Origin: Arcobacter suis CECT 7833
GTDB taxonomy: Bacteria; Campylobacterota; Campylobacteria; Campylobacterales; Arcobacteraceae
NCBI RefSeq assembly: GCF_003544815.1
Contig: NZ_CP032100.1
Coordinates: 2,542,001 to 2,606,000 of the forward strand
DNA: 64,000 nucleotides
Reading direction: 5' to 3'
Numbering within the stretch: position 1 is the stretch's first letter; every line of letters begins with the position of its first letter. The position numbers were made by a program, and so were the translations under genes. This document shows positions 21,353-29,482 of the stretch, in pieces. The notes beneath the pieces are model-generated. The model was not told the DNA's origin. It saw only the letters and a program-made list of their open reading frames with translations, and did no database searches.

Positions 21353-22096
21353 CTATTCACATATTGGTATCCAGTTATCTTTTTCTAGTAATTCCAATAT
21401 CCTATTACTTTCATTTTTAATTATATCAATAGAAGTTTCTGAGGCATATTTTTTAGAATATGAATAATTCACTAATCCTTTACATTTAGTATCACTAAAT
21501 ATTTTTTGTATACTTGTTTCAATATATGGGGTTTTCTGAGTTACAGGAAAAATAATTTGTACATAGGCTTGATTATTAACTATTTTTGTAAAATATGGTT
21601 TTGATCTACTGTTGTTGTTTAAAAATTCAATATACTCTTGTAAATTTGATTTACTGACATAATAAATACTTAATAACGTAGTCCAATTATCTATTGGTTC
21701 ATTATTTGTTGTATATTCATGGATAGATTGAATTTTATCTGCACCTTTATACGCAACCATATAATTTAAATTATTAAAATTTATTTCATTCAATGGCATA
21801 AAAGGAGGAATTGTAAAAGGTTCTTTACCTGGACATTTATAAGGACTTTCTGATTTTAACTCTTCACCTGTTTTACTATCTTTTATTATTATGGTAGAAC
21901 CAGGAAATGTTAAACAACTCCCATTTCTAGAGGTATATATTCCTGTTCCTTCTGCAATCATATTATAATTATTCAATTTCATCCCTTTTGAATTATAAGT
22001 ATCAATTGTGTAATAACCTTTCATAGTACAACTTATAAACAACATAGCTAAAATAGCTACAAACAAATAAGTAAAACTTTTTTCTAATTTTTTCAT
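21353..22096 (-). CDS. Putative lipoprotein, unknown family
   Basis: 247 residues with a lipoprotein signal (LFISC box near residue 23). The mature protein has several cysteines (SCLTFPG, KCPGKEP, DTKCKGL, IPICE) that may form disulfides in the periplasm, and a stretch PFTIPPFMPLNEINFNNL. No family recognised. RBS AAGGGAAGAAATG. It shares with the two upstream-coordinate lipoproteins the strand and kind of signal but not evident sequence similarity. Confidence 0.7.
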   Translation of the reverse strand: MKKLEKSFTYLFVAILAMLFISCTMKGYYTIDTYNSKGMKLNNYNMIAEGTGIYTSRNGSCLTFPGSTIIIKDSKTGEELKSESPYKCPGKEPFTIPPFMPLNEINFNNLNYMVAYKGADKIQSIHEYTTNNEPIDNWTTLLSIYYVSKSNLQEYIEFLNNNSRSKPYFTKIVNNQAYVQIIFPVTQKTPYIETSIQKIFSDTKCKGLVNYSYSKKYASETSIDIIKNESNRILELLEKDNWIPICE

Positions 22097-22211
22097 TTCT
22101 TCCCTTTATATAAGTATTATGAATAATACATAAGATTATATAAGGTTTTAATTAATTATTTAATTATTCTAACATAATGAAATAATATTATTAAAGTCTT
22201 TCGAATTTATT

Positions 22212-22859
22212 CTAATTGTTAATTAAACTCTTTAATTTCAAATGATCTAAAATTTTTATATAACCTTTTTCATTTTGTATAATTTTTTCTTTTTTTAGTT
22301 TTGCTAGTTTTCTGGAGAATGTTTCGGGAGTTATATTTAGTATTTGTGCGATTTTTACTTGTTTTAAATTTATTAAGATTGATTCATTATCAAATAAAAA
22401 TTTTGCTATTTTTTCTAAGCTATTTGAGCTTATATTATAATTTATAAAACTTTCTAATGCTTTTATCTTTTTTGTTAATGACTTAATAAAAAACATTGAA
22501 ATTTCTGGTTTTAACAAAAATTCTTTTTTAAACTTTTCATAATCTATAAGTAAAACTTCCGCTCTTGTCTCAAATGAACAATTTGCGGGAAATCTCATCT
22601 CTTCATAATTTACAATTTCTGCGATTAAAGATGGAGCCATTAAGTTATGAATAATTACTTCATTATCTTTATGGTCGTAAGTATAAAGTTTTGCTACACC
22701 TTTTATTAATAAATGTAAATATTTTGGCTCATCGCCTTTATAAAATAAAATTTCATCTTTATTGAAATATTTTTTTACACTTATCTCTTTTAATCGAATA
22801 AGGTCTTCATTTTTTAAGAAACTAAAAAAGTAAAAATCTTCTAATCCTGTTTTTTCCAT
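22212..22859 (-). CDS. Crp/Fnr family transcriptional regulator
   Basis: 215 residues: an N-terminal cyclic-nucleotide-like sensor domain (KYFNKDEILFYKGDEPKYLHLLIKGVAKLY) and a C-terminal winged helix with the recognition helix in ITPETFSRKLAKLKKEKII. It lacks the N-terminal cysteine cluster of FNR, so it does not bind a 4Fe-4S cluster in that way and is more like the DNR/NnrR/NssR-type NO regulators of the superfamily. It is divergent from the YgbA-type gene, and a perfect TTGAT-N4-ATCAA site lies 16 bases before its own start, which points to autoregulation and control of the neighbour. Confidence 0.88.
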   Translation of the reverse strand: MEKTGLEDFYFFSFLKNEDLIRLKEISVKKYFNKDEILFYKGDEPKYLHLLIKGVAKLYTYDHKDNEVIIHNLMAPSLIAEIVNYEEMRFPANCSFETRAEVLLIDYEKFKKEFLLKPEISMFFIKSLTKKIKALESFINYNISSNSLEKIAKFLFDNESILINLKQVKIAQILNITPETFSRKLAKLKKEKIIQNEKGYIKILDHLKLKSLINN

Positions 22860-22874
22860 AATCTTTCCCTTTTA

Positions 22875-22888
22875 TTGATTGTCATCAA
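22875..22888. promoter_or_regulatory. FNR/DNR-type operator
   Basis: TTGATTGTCATCAA, a perfect TTGAT-N4-ATCAA palindrome, between the divergent regulator and the YgbA-type gene. It overlaps the leader just before the regulator's binding site (consistent with repression there) and its centre is about 41 bases before a possible transcript start near 22923 for the plus-strand gene (consistent with class II activation). Confidence 0.8.
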
Positions 22889-22974
22889 GGTCTTATTTTG
22901 TATTTTATGCAAAAATATTAAAAATAAAGTTAAATAGGATATAAATAACCCTAATTTTGAAAAGAAGTGAAATT

Positions 22975-23322
22975 ATGACTACTGAAAAATTTGAAATAGA
23001 AATAAATACTTTAAAAAGCTTTTTTGAAATCTATTGCAAAGATAAACATGAATATCAAGAAAAAAGTGAAATCAACCTTGAATATAAATCAAATCTTTTT
23101 ACTCTTGAATTAAATTTATGTCAAGATTGTCAAAAAGCAATAAATTATTCATTTAATAAACTTCTATTTTGCCCCCATGAAATAAAACCAAGATGCAGAA
23201 AATGTCCAAAGCCATGTTATGAAAAACAAGAGTGGAAAAACATAGCAAAAGTTATGAAATATTCAGCAATAAAACTATCTTTAGGAAAAATCAAATCAAG
23301 TATTTTAAAAATCTTTGAATGA
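22975..23322 (+). CDS. YgbA-type (nitrous oxide-stimulated promoter family) protein
   Basis: A 115-residue cysteine-rich protein. The conserved core is CQDCQKAINYSFNKLLFCPH, KPRCRKCPKPCYEKQEW and KVMKYSA, the pattern of the YgbA_NO family. E. coli YgbA is controlled by the NO sensor NsrR and helps growth after nitrosative stress. The ATG at 22975 follows AAGAAGTG and is preferred to an upstream in-frame TTG. The adjacent Crp/Fnr gene and FNR-like site support NO or oxygen-linked control. Confidence 0.88.
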   Translation: MTTEKFEIEINTLKSFFEIYCKDKHEYQEKSEINLEYKSNLFTLELNLCQDCQKAINYSFNKLLFCPHEIKPRCRKCPKPCYEKQEWKNIAKVMKYSAIKLSLGKIKSSILKIFE

Positions 23323-23333
23323 TTTTTGATTAT

Positions 23334-23981
23334 TTACCAGTTTATCTCTTTTTTTCCTAATTTTTTTAATATCTCATTTGTTTTTGAAAAATGTTTACAA
23401 CCAAAAAAACCACGATAAGATGAAAGTGGACTAGGATGTGGAGCACTTAAAATATGATGTCTATTTTTATCTATTAATTTTGATTTAGAAATAGCTGGAC
23501 TTCCCCAAAGTAGAAATACTACTCCATCACAATTGTCATTTATATATTTGATTATATTATCAGTAAAAATTTCCCAACCAAGATTATGGTGAGATTTTGG
23601 AAGTGATTCTTCAACGGTTAAGATTGTATTTAAAAGTAATACTCCATCTTTTGCCCAAGGAGTTAAATCACCATCTGTACAAACAGAATCTTTTTGTAAA
23701 TCATCTTTTATCTCTTTTAAAATATTCATCATTGAAGGTGGATTTTTTATCTCTTTTGGAGTTGAGAATGATAAACCTTGAGCTTGACCAAAACCATGAT
23801 AAGGGTCTTGTCCTAAAATTACAACTTTTAAATCTTCTATTTTAGATAAAGAAAAAGCTTTAAAAATATTTTTCTTTTCGGGAAAAACTCTACTGTTTTC
23901 ATATCTTTTATCTATCTCTTCTTTTAATTTTTTAAAGTAATCTTTTTGTTTTTCTATCTCTATAATTTTTTCCCAAGCCAT
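23334..23981 (-). CDS. ung: Uracil-DNA glycosylase
   Basis: Family 1 UDG removes uracil from DNA at the start of base-excision repair. The 215-residue protein shows the water-activating loop GQDPYHGFGQAQGLSFS and the Leu-intercalation loop HPSPLSSYRGFFGCKHF, with LLLNTILTVE and VVFLLWG between them. Length fits the family. It stands alone, separated from the upstream gene by a terminator, and is convergent with the YgbA-type gene. Confidence 0.96.
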   Translation of the reverse strand: MAWEKIIEIEKQKDYFKKLKEEIDKRYENSRVFPEKKNIFKAFSLSKIEDLKVVILGQDPYHGFGQAQGLSFSTPKEIKNPPSMMNILKEIKDDLQKDSVCTDGDLTPWAKDGVLLLNTILTVEESLPKSHHNLGWEIFTDNIIKYINDNCDGVVFLLWGSPAISKSKLIDKNRHHILSAPHPSPLSSYRGFFGCKHFSKTNEILKKLGKKEINW

Positions 23982-24003
23982 GATAGTTCCTAATATTTTA
24001 AAT

Positions 24004-24036
24004 AAAAAAAGCTAAGGCTTTTAAACCTTAGCTTTT
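24004..24036 (-). terminator. Terminator after the aldehyde dehydrogenase gene
   Basis: An 11-bp stem AAAAGCTAAGG / CCTTAGCTTTT (24007-24017 with 24026-24036) and 8-base loop, with further A residues on the plus strand that read as T on the minus strand. It is between the end of the aldehyde dehydrogenase gene and the ung start. Confidence 0.85.
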
Positions 24037-24055
24037 AGAGATTTTTTCGTTTAGA

Positions 24056-25447
24056 TTATAAAACTGGTGATTTAATAACCATCATTTTTTCATTTGACAT
24101 TTCTTCCATAGAATGAGGAATTCCACCCATTCCTAGACCAGAAACTCTAGCTCCACCAAATGGCATCCAATCAACTCTAAATGCAGTGTGATCATTTACC
24201 ATAACAGCCGTTGCATTTAATCTTTTTACAGCTTTTAAAGCTGTGTCAAGATTTTTAGTGAAAACTGCAGCTTGGAAAGATACTTCTAAAGAATTTGCTC
24301 GTTCAATTGCTTCATCTAAAGTTTTATATGAGTAAATACAAACAACTGGTCCAAATACTTCTTTGTTTGAAACAATTGCATCGTCACTTGCATTTAAAAT
24401 AACAGTTGGTTCAAAACAAGAAGCACCTATTCTTTTTCCACCAGTTAAAATTTTTGCACCTTTTGCAATTGCATCATTAACCCATTCTTCAACTCTATTT
24501 ACTTCATCGTGATTAATAAGTGGTCCAACCTCAGTTTTTGGGTCTAATTGATCACCAACAACTAATTTTGAAGCAACACTTGCTAATTTATTTGCAACTT
24601 CGTCACAAATTGATTCATGTACATAAATTCTTTGAACAGAAACACAAACTTGTCCAGCATGATAAAAACCACCTTTTGCAAGTGCAGGAATCATATCAAA
24701 TATATCAGCATCTGGCTCAACAATAACAGGTGCAACACCACCATGTTCTAAAGCAACTCTTGTTCCTGGACTTACTTTTGAGTTTAAGTACCAACCAACA
24801 GGACCTGAACCTATAAATGTTAAGAAATTTGTTTTAGGACTAGTCGCAAGTAATTCTCCACCTTTTCTATCACAAACAACAGCTTGTGCCCAACCTTTAG
24901 GAAGTCCAGCTTCTTCAAGAATTTCTACAAGTCTAATTGCACTCATTGGAGTTTGAGTTGCAGGTCTAATTATAACTGGACAACCAACTGCAATTGCAGG
25001 AATTACTTGGTGAACTGCTAAGTTAAATGGGTGATTAAATGCAGAAATTGCAGCAACTACACCAATTGGTTCTTTAAATGTATATGCCATTCTATTTGCA
25101 CTTGAAGCTGTATGACCCATTGCTATTTCTTTTCCCTCATAAACACTTAGGTGTTCAATAGCAATTTTAATACCATTTATAGCTCTTTGAATCTCAACTT
25201 TTGAGTCAATATATGGTTTTCCACCTTCACTTGCACATAAAATAGTAAGCTCTTCAACTTGAGAAGACATGATTTTCATCACGTTTTCTAAAATTTCAAC
25301 TCTTTTATATCTTGGTAACCAATTAGCTGTATCTAAAAAAGTTTTGTGTGCTAAATCAATGGCACCTTCAACTTCTTCAAATGTACTAAATTTTACTGAT
25401 CCAACTACTTTTCCATCAAATGGTGATGTTACTTCTATTGTACTCAT
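24056..25447 (-). CDS. NAD(P)-dependent aldehyde dehydrogenase
   Basis: 463 residues of the ALDH superfamily. The catalytic Cys is in GGFYHAGQVCVSVQR and the general base Glu in TRVALEHGG; the nucleotide loop is FIGSGPVGWYL, and AAISAFNHPFNLAVHQVIPAIAVG, split over the substrate channel, is also present. The substrate cannot be told from sequence. It lies 18 bases behind a ThDP-dependent acetolactate-synthase-type gene, so an aldehyde made by the neighbour (for example by decarboxylating a 2-oxo acid) is a sensible, unproven substrate. Confidence 0.88.
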   Translation of the reverse strand: MSTIEVTSPFDGKVVGSVKFSTFEEVEGAIDLAHKTFLDTANWLPRYKRVEILENVMKIMSSQVEELTILCASEGGKPYIDSKVEIQRAINGIKIAIEHLSVYEGKEIAMGHTASSANRMAYTFKEPIGVVAAISAFNHPFNLAVHQVIPAIAVGCPVIIRPATQTPMSAIRLVEILEEAGLPKGWAQAVVCDRKGGELLATSPKTNFLTFIGSGPVGWYLNSKVSPGTRVALEHGGVAPVIVEPDADIFDMIPALAKGGFYHAGQVCVSVQRIYVHESICDEVANKLASVASKLVVGDQLDPKTEVGPLINHDEVNRVEEWVNDAIAKGAKILTGGKRIGASCFEPTVILNASDDAIVSNKEVFGPVVCIYSYKTLDEAIERANSLEVSFQAAVFTKNLDTALKAVKRLNATAVMVNDHTAFRVDWMPFGGARVSGLGMGGIPHSMEEMSNEKMMVIKSPVL

Positions 25448-25465
25448 ATTTTTCCTTTCAACTTT

Positions 25466-27112
25466 TTATATTAAACATTGTTTATTAGCTAATAAATCAT
25501 TTAAAATTGAATGATTTAAAGAGTAATCAACAGCTAAGTCAATTAAATGAACACCTTTTCCATTTACACATTTTTCTAAAGTTGCTTCAAATTCTTCAAC
25601 TGAAGTTGGTCTATGTCCAGTTGCACCATAAGATTCAGCATATTTAACAAAATCTGGATTTCCTAAATCTAAACCAAATGTTTCAAATCCCATTCCTGTT
25701 TGTTTCCATTTAATCATACCGTATGCGTTATCATTTAAAATAATTACAGTTAAATCAAGTCCTAATCTAACTGCTGTTTCCATCTCTTGAGAGTTCATCA
25801 TAAATCCACCATCACCACAAACAGCAACAACTTTTTTATCAGGATTAATCATTTTTGCAGCCATACCAGATGGAAGTCCAGCACCCATAGTTGCTAATGC
25901 ATTATCAAGTAATAATGTATTTGGTTGTGCACATCTATAATTTCTTGCAAACCAGATTTTATAAACACCATTATCAAGTGTTACAATATCTTCAGCAGCT
26001 AAAGTTTGTCTAATTGCACGTACTGCTCTTTGAGGTAAAATAGGGAATCTATTATCACCAAAATATTTAGATAATCTTGTTCTAACTTCATCAGCAACTC
26101 TTGCATAATATTCAAAATCCCAATGAGCTTGAGTAGTAATTGCTTCTGTTATTTCTCTAATACTTCCAGCAATATCACCAACAACGTCTAATTGAGGGAA
26201 ATAAGTATCATCTACTTCTGATGGGAAAAAGTTAACATGAATAACTTTTGTTGCATCTGGAGTATTTTCCATAAAAAATGGTGGTTTCTCAATTACATCA
26301 TGTCCAACATTGATAATTAAATCTGCTCTTTCAATTGCGCAGTGAATAAAGTCATCTTTTGATAATGCAGCAGTTGATAAACATAATGGATGATTTTCAT
26401 CAATAACACCTTTACCCATTTGAGTAGAGAAAAATGGCATTCCAGTTTTGTTTACAAAATCACTTAAAGCCGTTCCAATTCTTGTTCTATTTGCTCCAGC
26501 ACCAACAAGTAATAATGGTCTTTTTGCATTTTGAATCATTTCGATTGCGTCTGCTACTGCACCTTTACAAGCTGTTGGGTATCTAAATGGTTTTACTGGA
26601 TAAATATTAAATTCAACTTCTTCAGCCGCAATATCTTCAGGTAATTCAATATGAACTGCACCTGGTCTTTCAGTAGTTGCGATTTTAAATGCTTCTCTAA
26701 CCATTGATGGAATATTATTTCCATTAACAACTTGTTTTGCATATTTAGTCATAGGTTTCATCATACCAACGATGTCGATAATTTGAAATCTTCCTTGTTT
26801 AGATTTTTTAATTGGTTTTTGACCTGTGATCATCATCATCGGCATTCCACCAAGTTGTGCATAAGCTGCACTTGTTGCAAAGTTAGTAGCTCCAGGGCCA
26901 AGAGTTGATAAACAAACTCCAACTTTTCCTGTTAATCTTCCATAAGTAGCCGCCATAAATCCAGCACCTTGCTCATGTCTTGTTAATATTAGTTTAATAT
27001 TTGAAGTTCGTAGTGCGTCAAGAAAATCAAGATTTTCTTCACCAGGAATTCCAAAAATATATTCAACACCTTCGTTTTCTAATGCTTTTACAAATAATTC
27101 TGATGCATTCAT
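25466..27112 (-). CDS. ThDP-dependent enzyme, acetolactate synthase large-subunit type
   Basis: 548 residues in the POX/ALS fold: N-terminal PYR domain (EYIFGIPGEENLDFLDAL, catalytic Glu in LTRHEQGAGFMA), a central domain, and a C-terminal PP domain with the ThDP/Mg motif GDGGFMMNSQEMETAVRLGLDLTVIILNDNAYG, given here split as GDGG at its start and NDNAYG at its end. No regulatory small subunit gene follows. The pairing with an aldehyde dehydrogenase suggests a catabolic or detoxifying 2-oxo acid carboxylyase or decarboxylase rather than branched-chain amino acid synthesis, but this is inference. Confidence 0.85.
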   Translation of the reverse strand: MNASELFVKALENEGVEYIFGIPGEENLDFLDALRTSNIKLILTRHEQGAGFMAATYGRLTGKVGVCLSTLGPGATNFATSAAYAQLGGMPMMMITGQKPIKKSKQGRFQIIDIVGMMKPMTKYAKQVVNGNNIPSMVREAFKIATTERPGAVHIELPEDIAAEEVEFNIYPVKPFRYPTACKGAVADAIEMIQNAKRPLLLVGAGANRTRIGTALSDFVNKTGMPFFSTQMGKGVIDENHPLCLSTAALSKDDFIHCAIERADLIINVGHDVIEKPPFFMENTPDATKVIHVNFFPSEVDDTYFPQLDVVGDIAGSIREITEAITTQAHWDFEYYARVADEVRTRLSKYFGDNRFPILPQRAVRAIRQTLAAEDIVTLDNGVYKIWFARNYRCAQPNTLLLDNALATMGAGLPSGMAAKMINPDKKVVAVCGDGGFMMNSQEMETAVRLGLDLTVIILNDNAYGMIKWKQTGMGFETFGLDLGNPDFVKYAESYGATGHRPTSVEEFEATLEKCVNGKGVHLIDLAVDYSLNHSILNDLLANKQCLI

Positions 27113-27147
27113 TTTATATACTCCATTTTGTTTTTTAAGAAAATTTA

Positions 27148-27204
27148 TTGATAATCATATTCAACATCCATTAAAAAATTGTTTATATTTTATCGATTAT
27201 CAAA
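27148..27204. promoter_or_regulatory. Inverted repeat ahead of the ThDP-enzyme gene
   Basis: TTGATAATC (27148-27156) and GATTATCAA (27195-27203) are exact inverses 38 bases apart, about 36 bases and more upstream of the ThDP-enzyme start. TGATAATCATATTCA also matches a Fur-type 7-1-7 pattern in one half. A regulator site is possible; the identity is uncertain. Confidence 0.35.
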
Positions 27205-27345
27205 AAAATAAAATTTTGTGTATGTTTTTACACAAAAGTGATTATAGTTTATTACTCCTTAATATAATAACCTTAAATTTTTAATACTTTATATCAAATT
27301 AATGATATTTTTTATACTATCTATAAATTTCCAAAAAGGTTGAAT

Positions 27346-27939
27346 ATGAAAAAAATTTTTATCTTAATTATTCTTATTATTTTCTCGTCTTTATTCTATT
27401 TAATTATTGCAAACTACAATAATATTCCAAAGCTTGATGAGAATGTAAATGAAAAATGGTCACAAGTACAAAATCAATATAAAAGAAGAGCCGATTTAAT
27501 ACCAAATTTAGTGGAAACTGTAAAAGCTTATGCTAGCCATGAGAAAAGCACTTTTGTTGAAGTTACAGAAGCTAGAAGTAAAGTTTCTGCTATGAATATA
27601 AATGCTGATAGTTTAAATAATCCTGAGCTAATGCAACAATTTTCAAATGCTCAAACAGGGCTTTCAAGCGCTTTATCAAAACTTATGATTGTTGTTGAAA
27701 AGTATCCTGAATTAAAGGCAAATCAAAACTTTATGGCACTTCAATCACAACTTGAAGGAACAGAAAACAGAATCACAGTTGCACGAAAAGATTTTATAGA
27801 AGCCGTAAAACTTTATAATTTAGAACTAAGAACAATGCCTGGAAAATTAATAGCAGCTATTGTTCATCCAGAAGCTAAAATCAAGGAGACTTTTAGTGCA
27901 AGTGTTGAAGAACAAAATGCACCAAAAGTTAAATTCTAA
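27346..27939 (+). CDS. LemA family protein
   Basis: About 197 residues with an N-terminal membrane anchor (KKIFILIILIIFSSLFYLIIA) and the helical LemA domain: WSQVQNQYKRRADLIPNLVETVKAYASHE, LSSALSKLMIVVEKYPELKANQNFMALQSQLEGTENRI and ARKDFIEAVKLYN, quoted here by their conserved parts. The ATG at 27346 is used; a TTG two codons earlier gives no gain. LemA proteins are common next to TPM-domain genes, as here. Role unknown; the cluster probably acts at the cell envelope. The stop overlaps the next start (TAATG). Confidence 0.9.
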   Translation: MKKIFILIILIIFSSLFYLIIANYNNIPKLDENVNEKWSQVQNQYKRRADLIPNLVETVKAYASHEKSTFVEVTEARSKVSAMNINADSLNNPELMQQFSNAQTGLSSALSKLMIVVEKYPELKANQNFMALQSQLEGTENRITVARKDFIEAVKLYNLELRTMPGKLIAAIVHPEAKIKETFSASVEEQNAPKVKF

Positions 27940-28556
27940 TGATTTTAAGTGAAAAAGACAAAGAACTTATTTCAAAAGAGATAGAAAATCTTGAAAAATT
28001 AAGTTCTACAGAACTTGTAGCAGTTGTTACCAAACGAAGCGGAAATTATAAATTAGCTTCTTCTATGTTTGCAGTTTTTAGTTTATTTTTTATTTCATTT
28101 TTATTGTTACTTATTACTTACAAGTCTGCATTTGAATTAATTCAAATACAATTATTGGTATTTATTGGTATTTATATTTTTTCAGAAAGATTTAAAAGCC
28201 TTTTTTTGAAAATTCTTCCTAACGATTATAAATATCAAGTGGCTTCTAGAAATGCGCATAATCAATTTTATAATTTACAACTGCATAAAACAAAAAATAA
28301 ACAAGTAATAATGTTTTTTGTAAGTTTTGATGAAAAATATGTGGAAATTATTGTAGATGATGAAATATCTAAACTTATTCCAAATAGCCATTGGCAAAGT
28401 ATTGTAGATGAATTTATAACTGATATAAAAGAAAATCAACTCTTAAATGGTTATCTAAAAGCAATCGTAGCTTGTAGTTCTATTTTAATTGAGAAATTCC
28501 CAATTAAAGCAGATGATACAAATGAACTTCCAAATAATGTAATCGAGGTAAAATGA
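27939..28556 (+). CDS. TPM domain membrane protein
   Basis: 205 residues: a short N-terminal TPM-like segment (SEKDKELISKEIENLEKLSSTELVAVVTKRSG), two membrane helices (about 42-62 and 70-88), and the remaining TPM domain (SRNAHNQFYNLQLHKTKNKQVIMFFVSFDEKYVEIIVDDEI). TPM domains are named for TLP18.3/Psb32/MOLO-1; some have acid phosphatase activity. Between LemA and a second TPM gene, overlapping both. Confidence 0.8.
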   Translation: MILSEKDKELISKEIENLEKLSSTELVAVVTKRSGNYKLASSMFAVFSLFFISFLLLLITYKSAFELIQIQLLVFIGIYIFSERFKSLFLKILPNDYKYQVASRNAHNQFYNLQLHKTKNKQVIMFFVSFDEKYVEIIVDDEISKLIPNSHWQSIVDEFITDIKENQLLNGYLKAIVACSSILIEKFPIKADDTNELPNNVIEVK

Positions 28557-29482
28557 AAAAGATTCTATTAACTTTACTTTTTATTTTTAGTTTTTTAAAT
28601 GCTGATATAACTCAATATTTTCCAAAACTAGAAGGAAGAATAATTGACCAAGTAAATTTATTATCACCTGCGATAAAAAATGATATAAATTCTATTTTAA
28701 AAGACCATGAAAAAAGAAAAACAAATCAAATCGTAGTTGTTATTTTAGATTCACTTCATGGTTATGAAATAGAAGATTATTCATATCAACTTGGTCGATA
28801 TTGGGGAATTGGAGAAAAAGAAAAAAACAATGGTGTTTTACTTGTAATTTCAATGGCAGAAAAGAAAATTCGTATTGAAGTTGGTTATGGATTAGAAGGC
28901 GCGTTAACAGATAAAATTTCCCATGAAATTATAAATTATACAATAATGCCAAATTTTAAAGCAAAACAGTATGAACTTGGAGTTTTAAAAGCTGTTAATG
29001 AAATTATTTTATCTATTCAAGGTGAATACAGTCCAAAAGTAGATATAGGTGATTTTTCAAATACTAGTAAATTTGCTTTTTTGATTCCATTAATCTTTTT
29101 TGCTTTAATGTTTTTGTCAATGTTTGCAAATTCTATTTCAAAAAAAACAAAAAATCTATTTTTTTATAAAACTTCAAGATCACTAATGAATTCATCTTTT
29201 TTAGGATTTTTGTCTTTTTTAATTTCAAAAGGATTTACTGAATATTATTTAATAGTTTCAGTTGCTATTTTTGTAGTTGTTTTCTTAATTAGTTATATAA
29301 GTATAAAAAGTTTTAACAACCTTTTAATAAATGAATATTCAAATAAGGGTGTAAACTCTAAAAATCTTGAAGAGGTTTTAGATACAGTAGGAGATATTAT
29401 GAAAGGTGTTAATTCAATAAATAAAGGGTTTTCAGGTCGTGGAGGAAATTTTGGAGGAGGAGGCGCAAGTGGTGGCTGGTAA
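28553..29482 (+). CDS. TPM domain protein with Gly-rich C-terminus (YgcG-like)
   Basis: 309 residues: a signal peptide (MKKILLTLLFIFSFLNA), an extracytoplasmic TPM domain (GRIIDQVNLLSPAIKNDI, NQIVVVILDSLHGYEIEDYSYQLGRYWGIGEKEKNNGVLLVIS, IRIEVGYGLEGALTD), two membrane helices (about 180-200 and 222-246), and a tail GRGGNFGGGGASGGW, a typical end of these proteins. It overlaps the previous gene by 4 bases (ATGA) and the next by about 11. Third member of the lemA-TPM-TPM unit. Confidence 0.88.
   Translation: MKKILLTLLFIFSFLNADITQYFPKLEGRIIDQVNLLSPAIKNDINSILKDHEKRKTNQIVVVILDSLHGYEIEDYSYQLGRYWGIGEKEKNNGVLLVISMAEKKIRIEVGYGLEGALTDKISHEIINYTIMPNFKAKQYELGVLKAVNEIILSIQGEYSPKVDIGDFSNTSKFAFLIPLIFFALMFLSMFANSISKKTKNLFFYKTSRSLMNSSFLGFLSFLISKGFTEYYLIVSVAIFVVVFLISYISIKSFNNLLINEYSNKGVNSKNLEEVLDTVGDIMKGVNSINKGFSGRGGNFGGGGASGGW

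Noticed and set aside
22957-22974. TTG start for the YgbA-type gene
   Set aside because: The ATG at 22975 has AAGAAGTG before it and gives the usual N-terminus.
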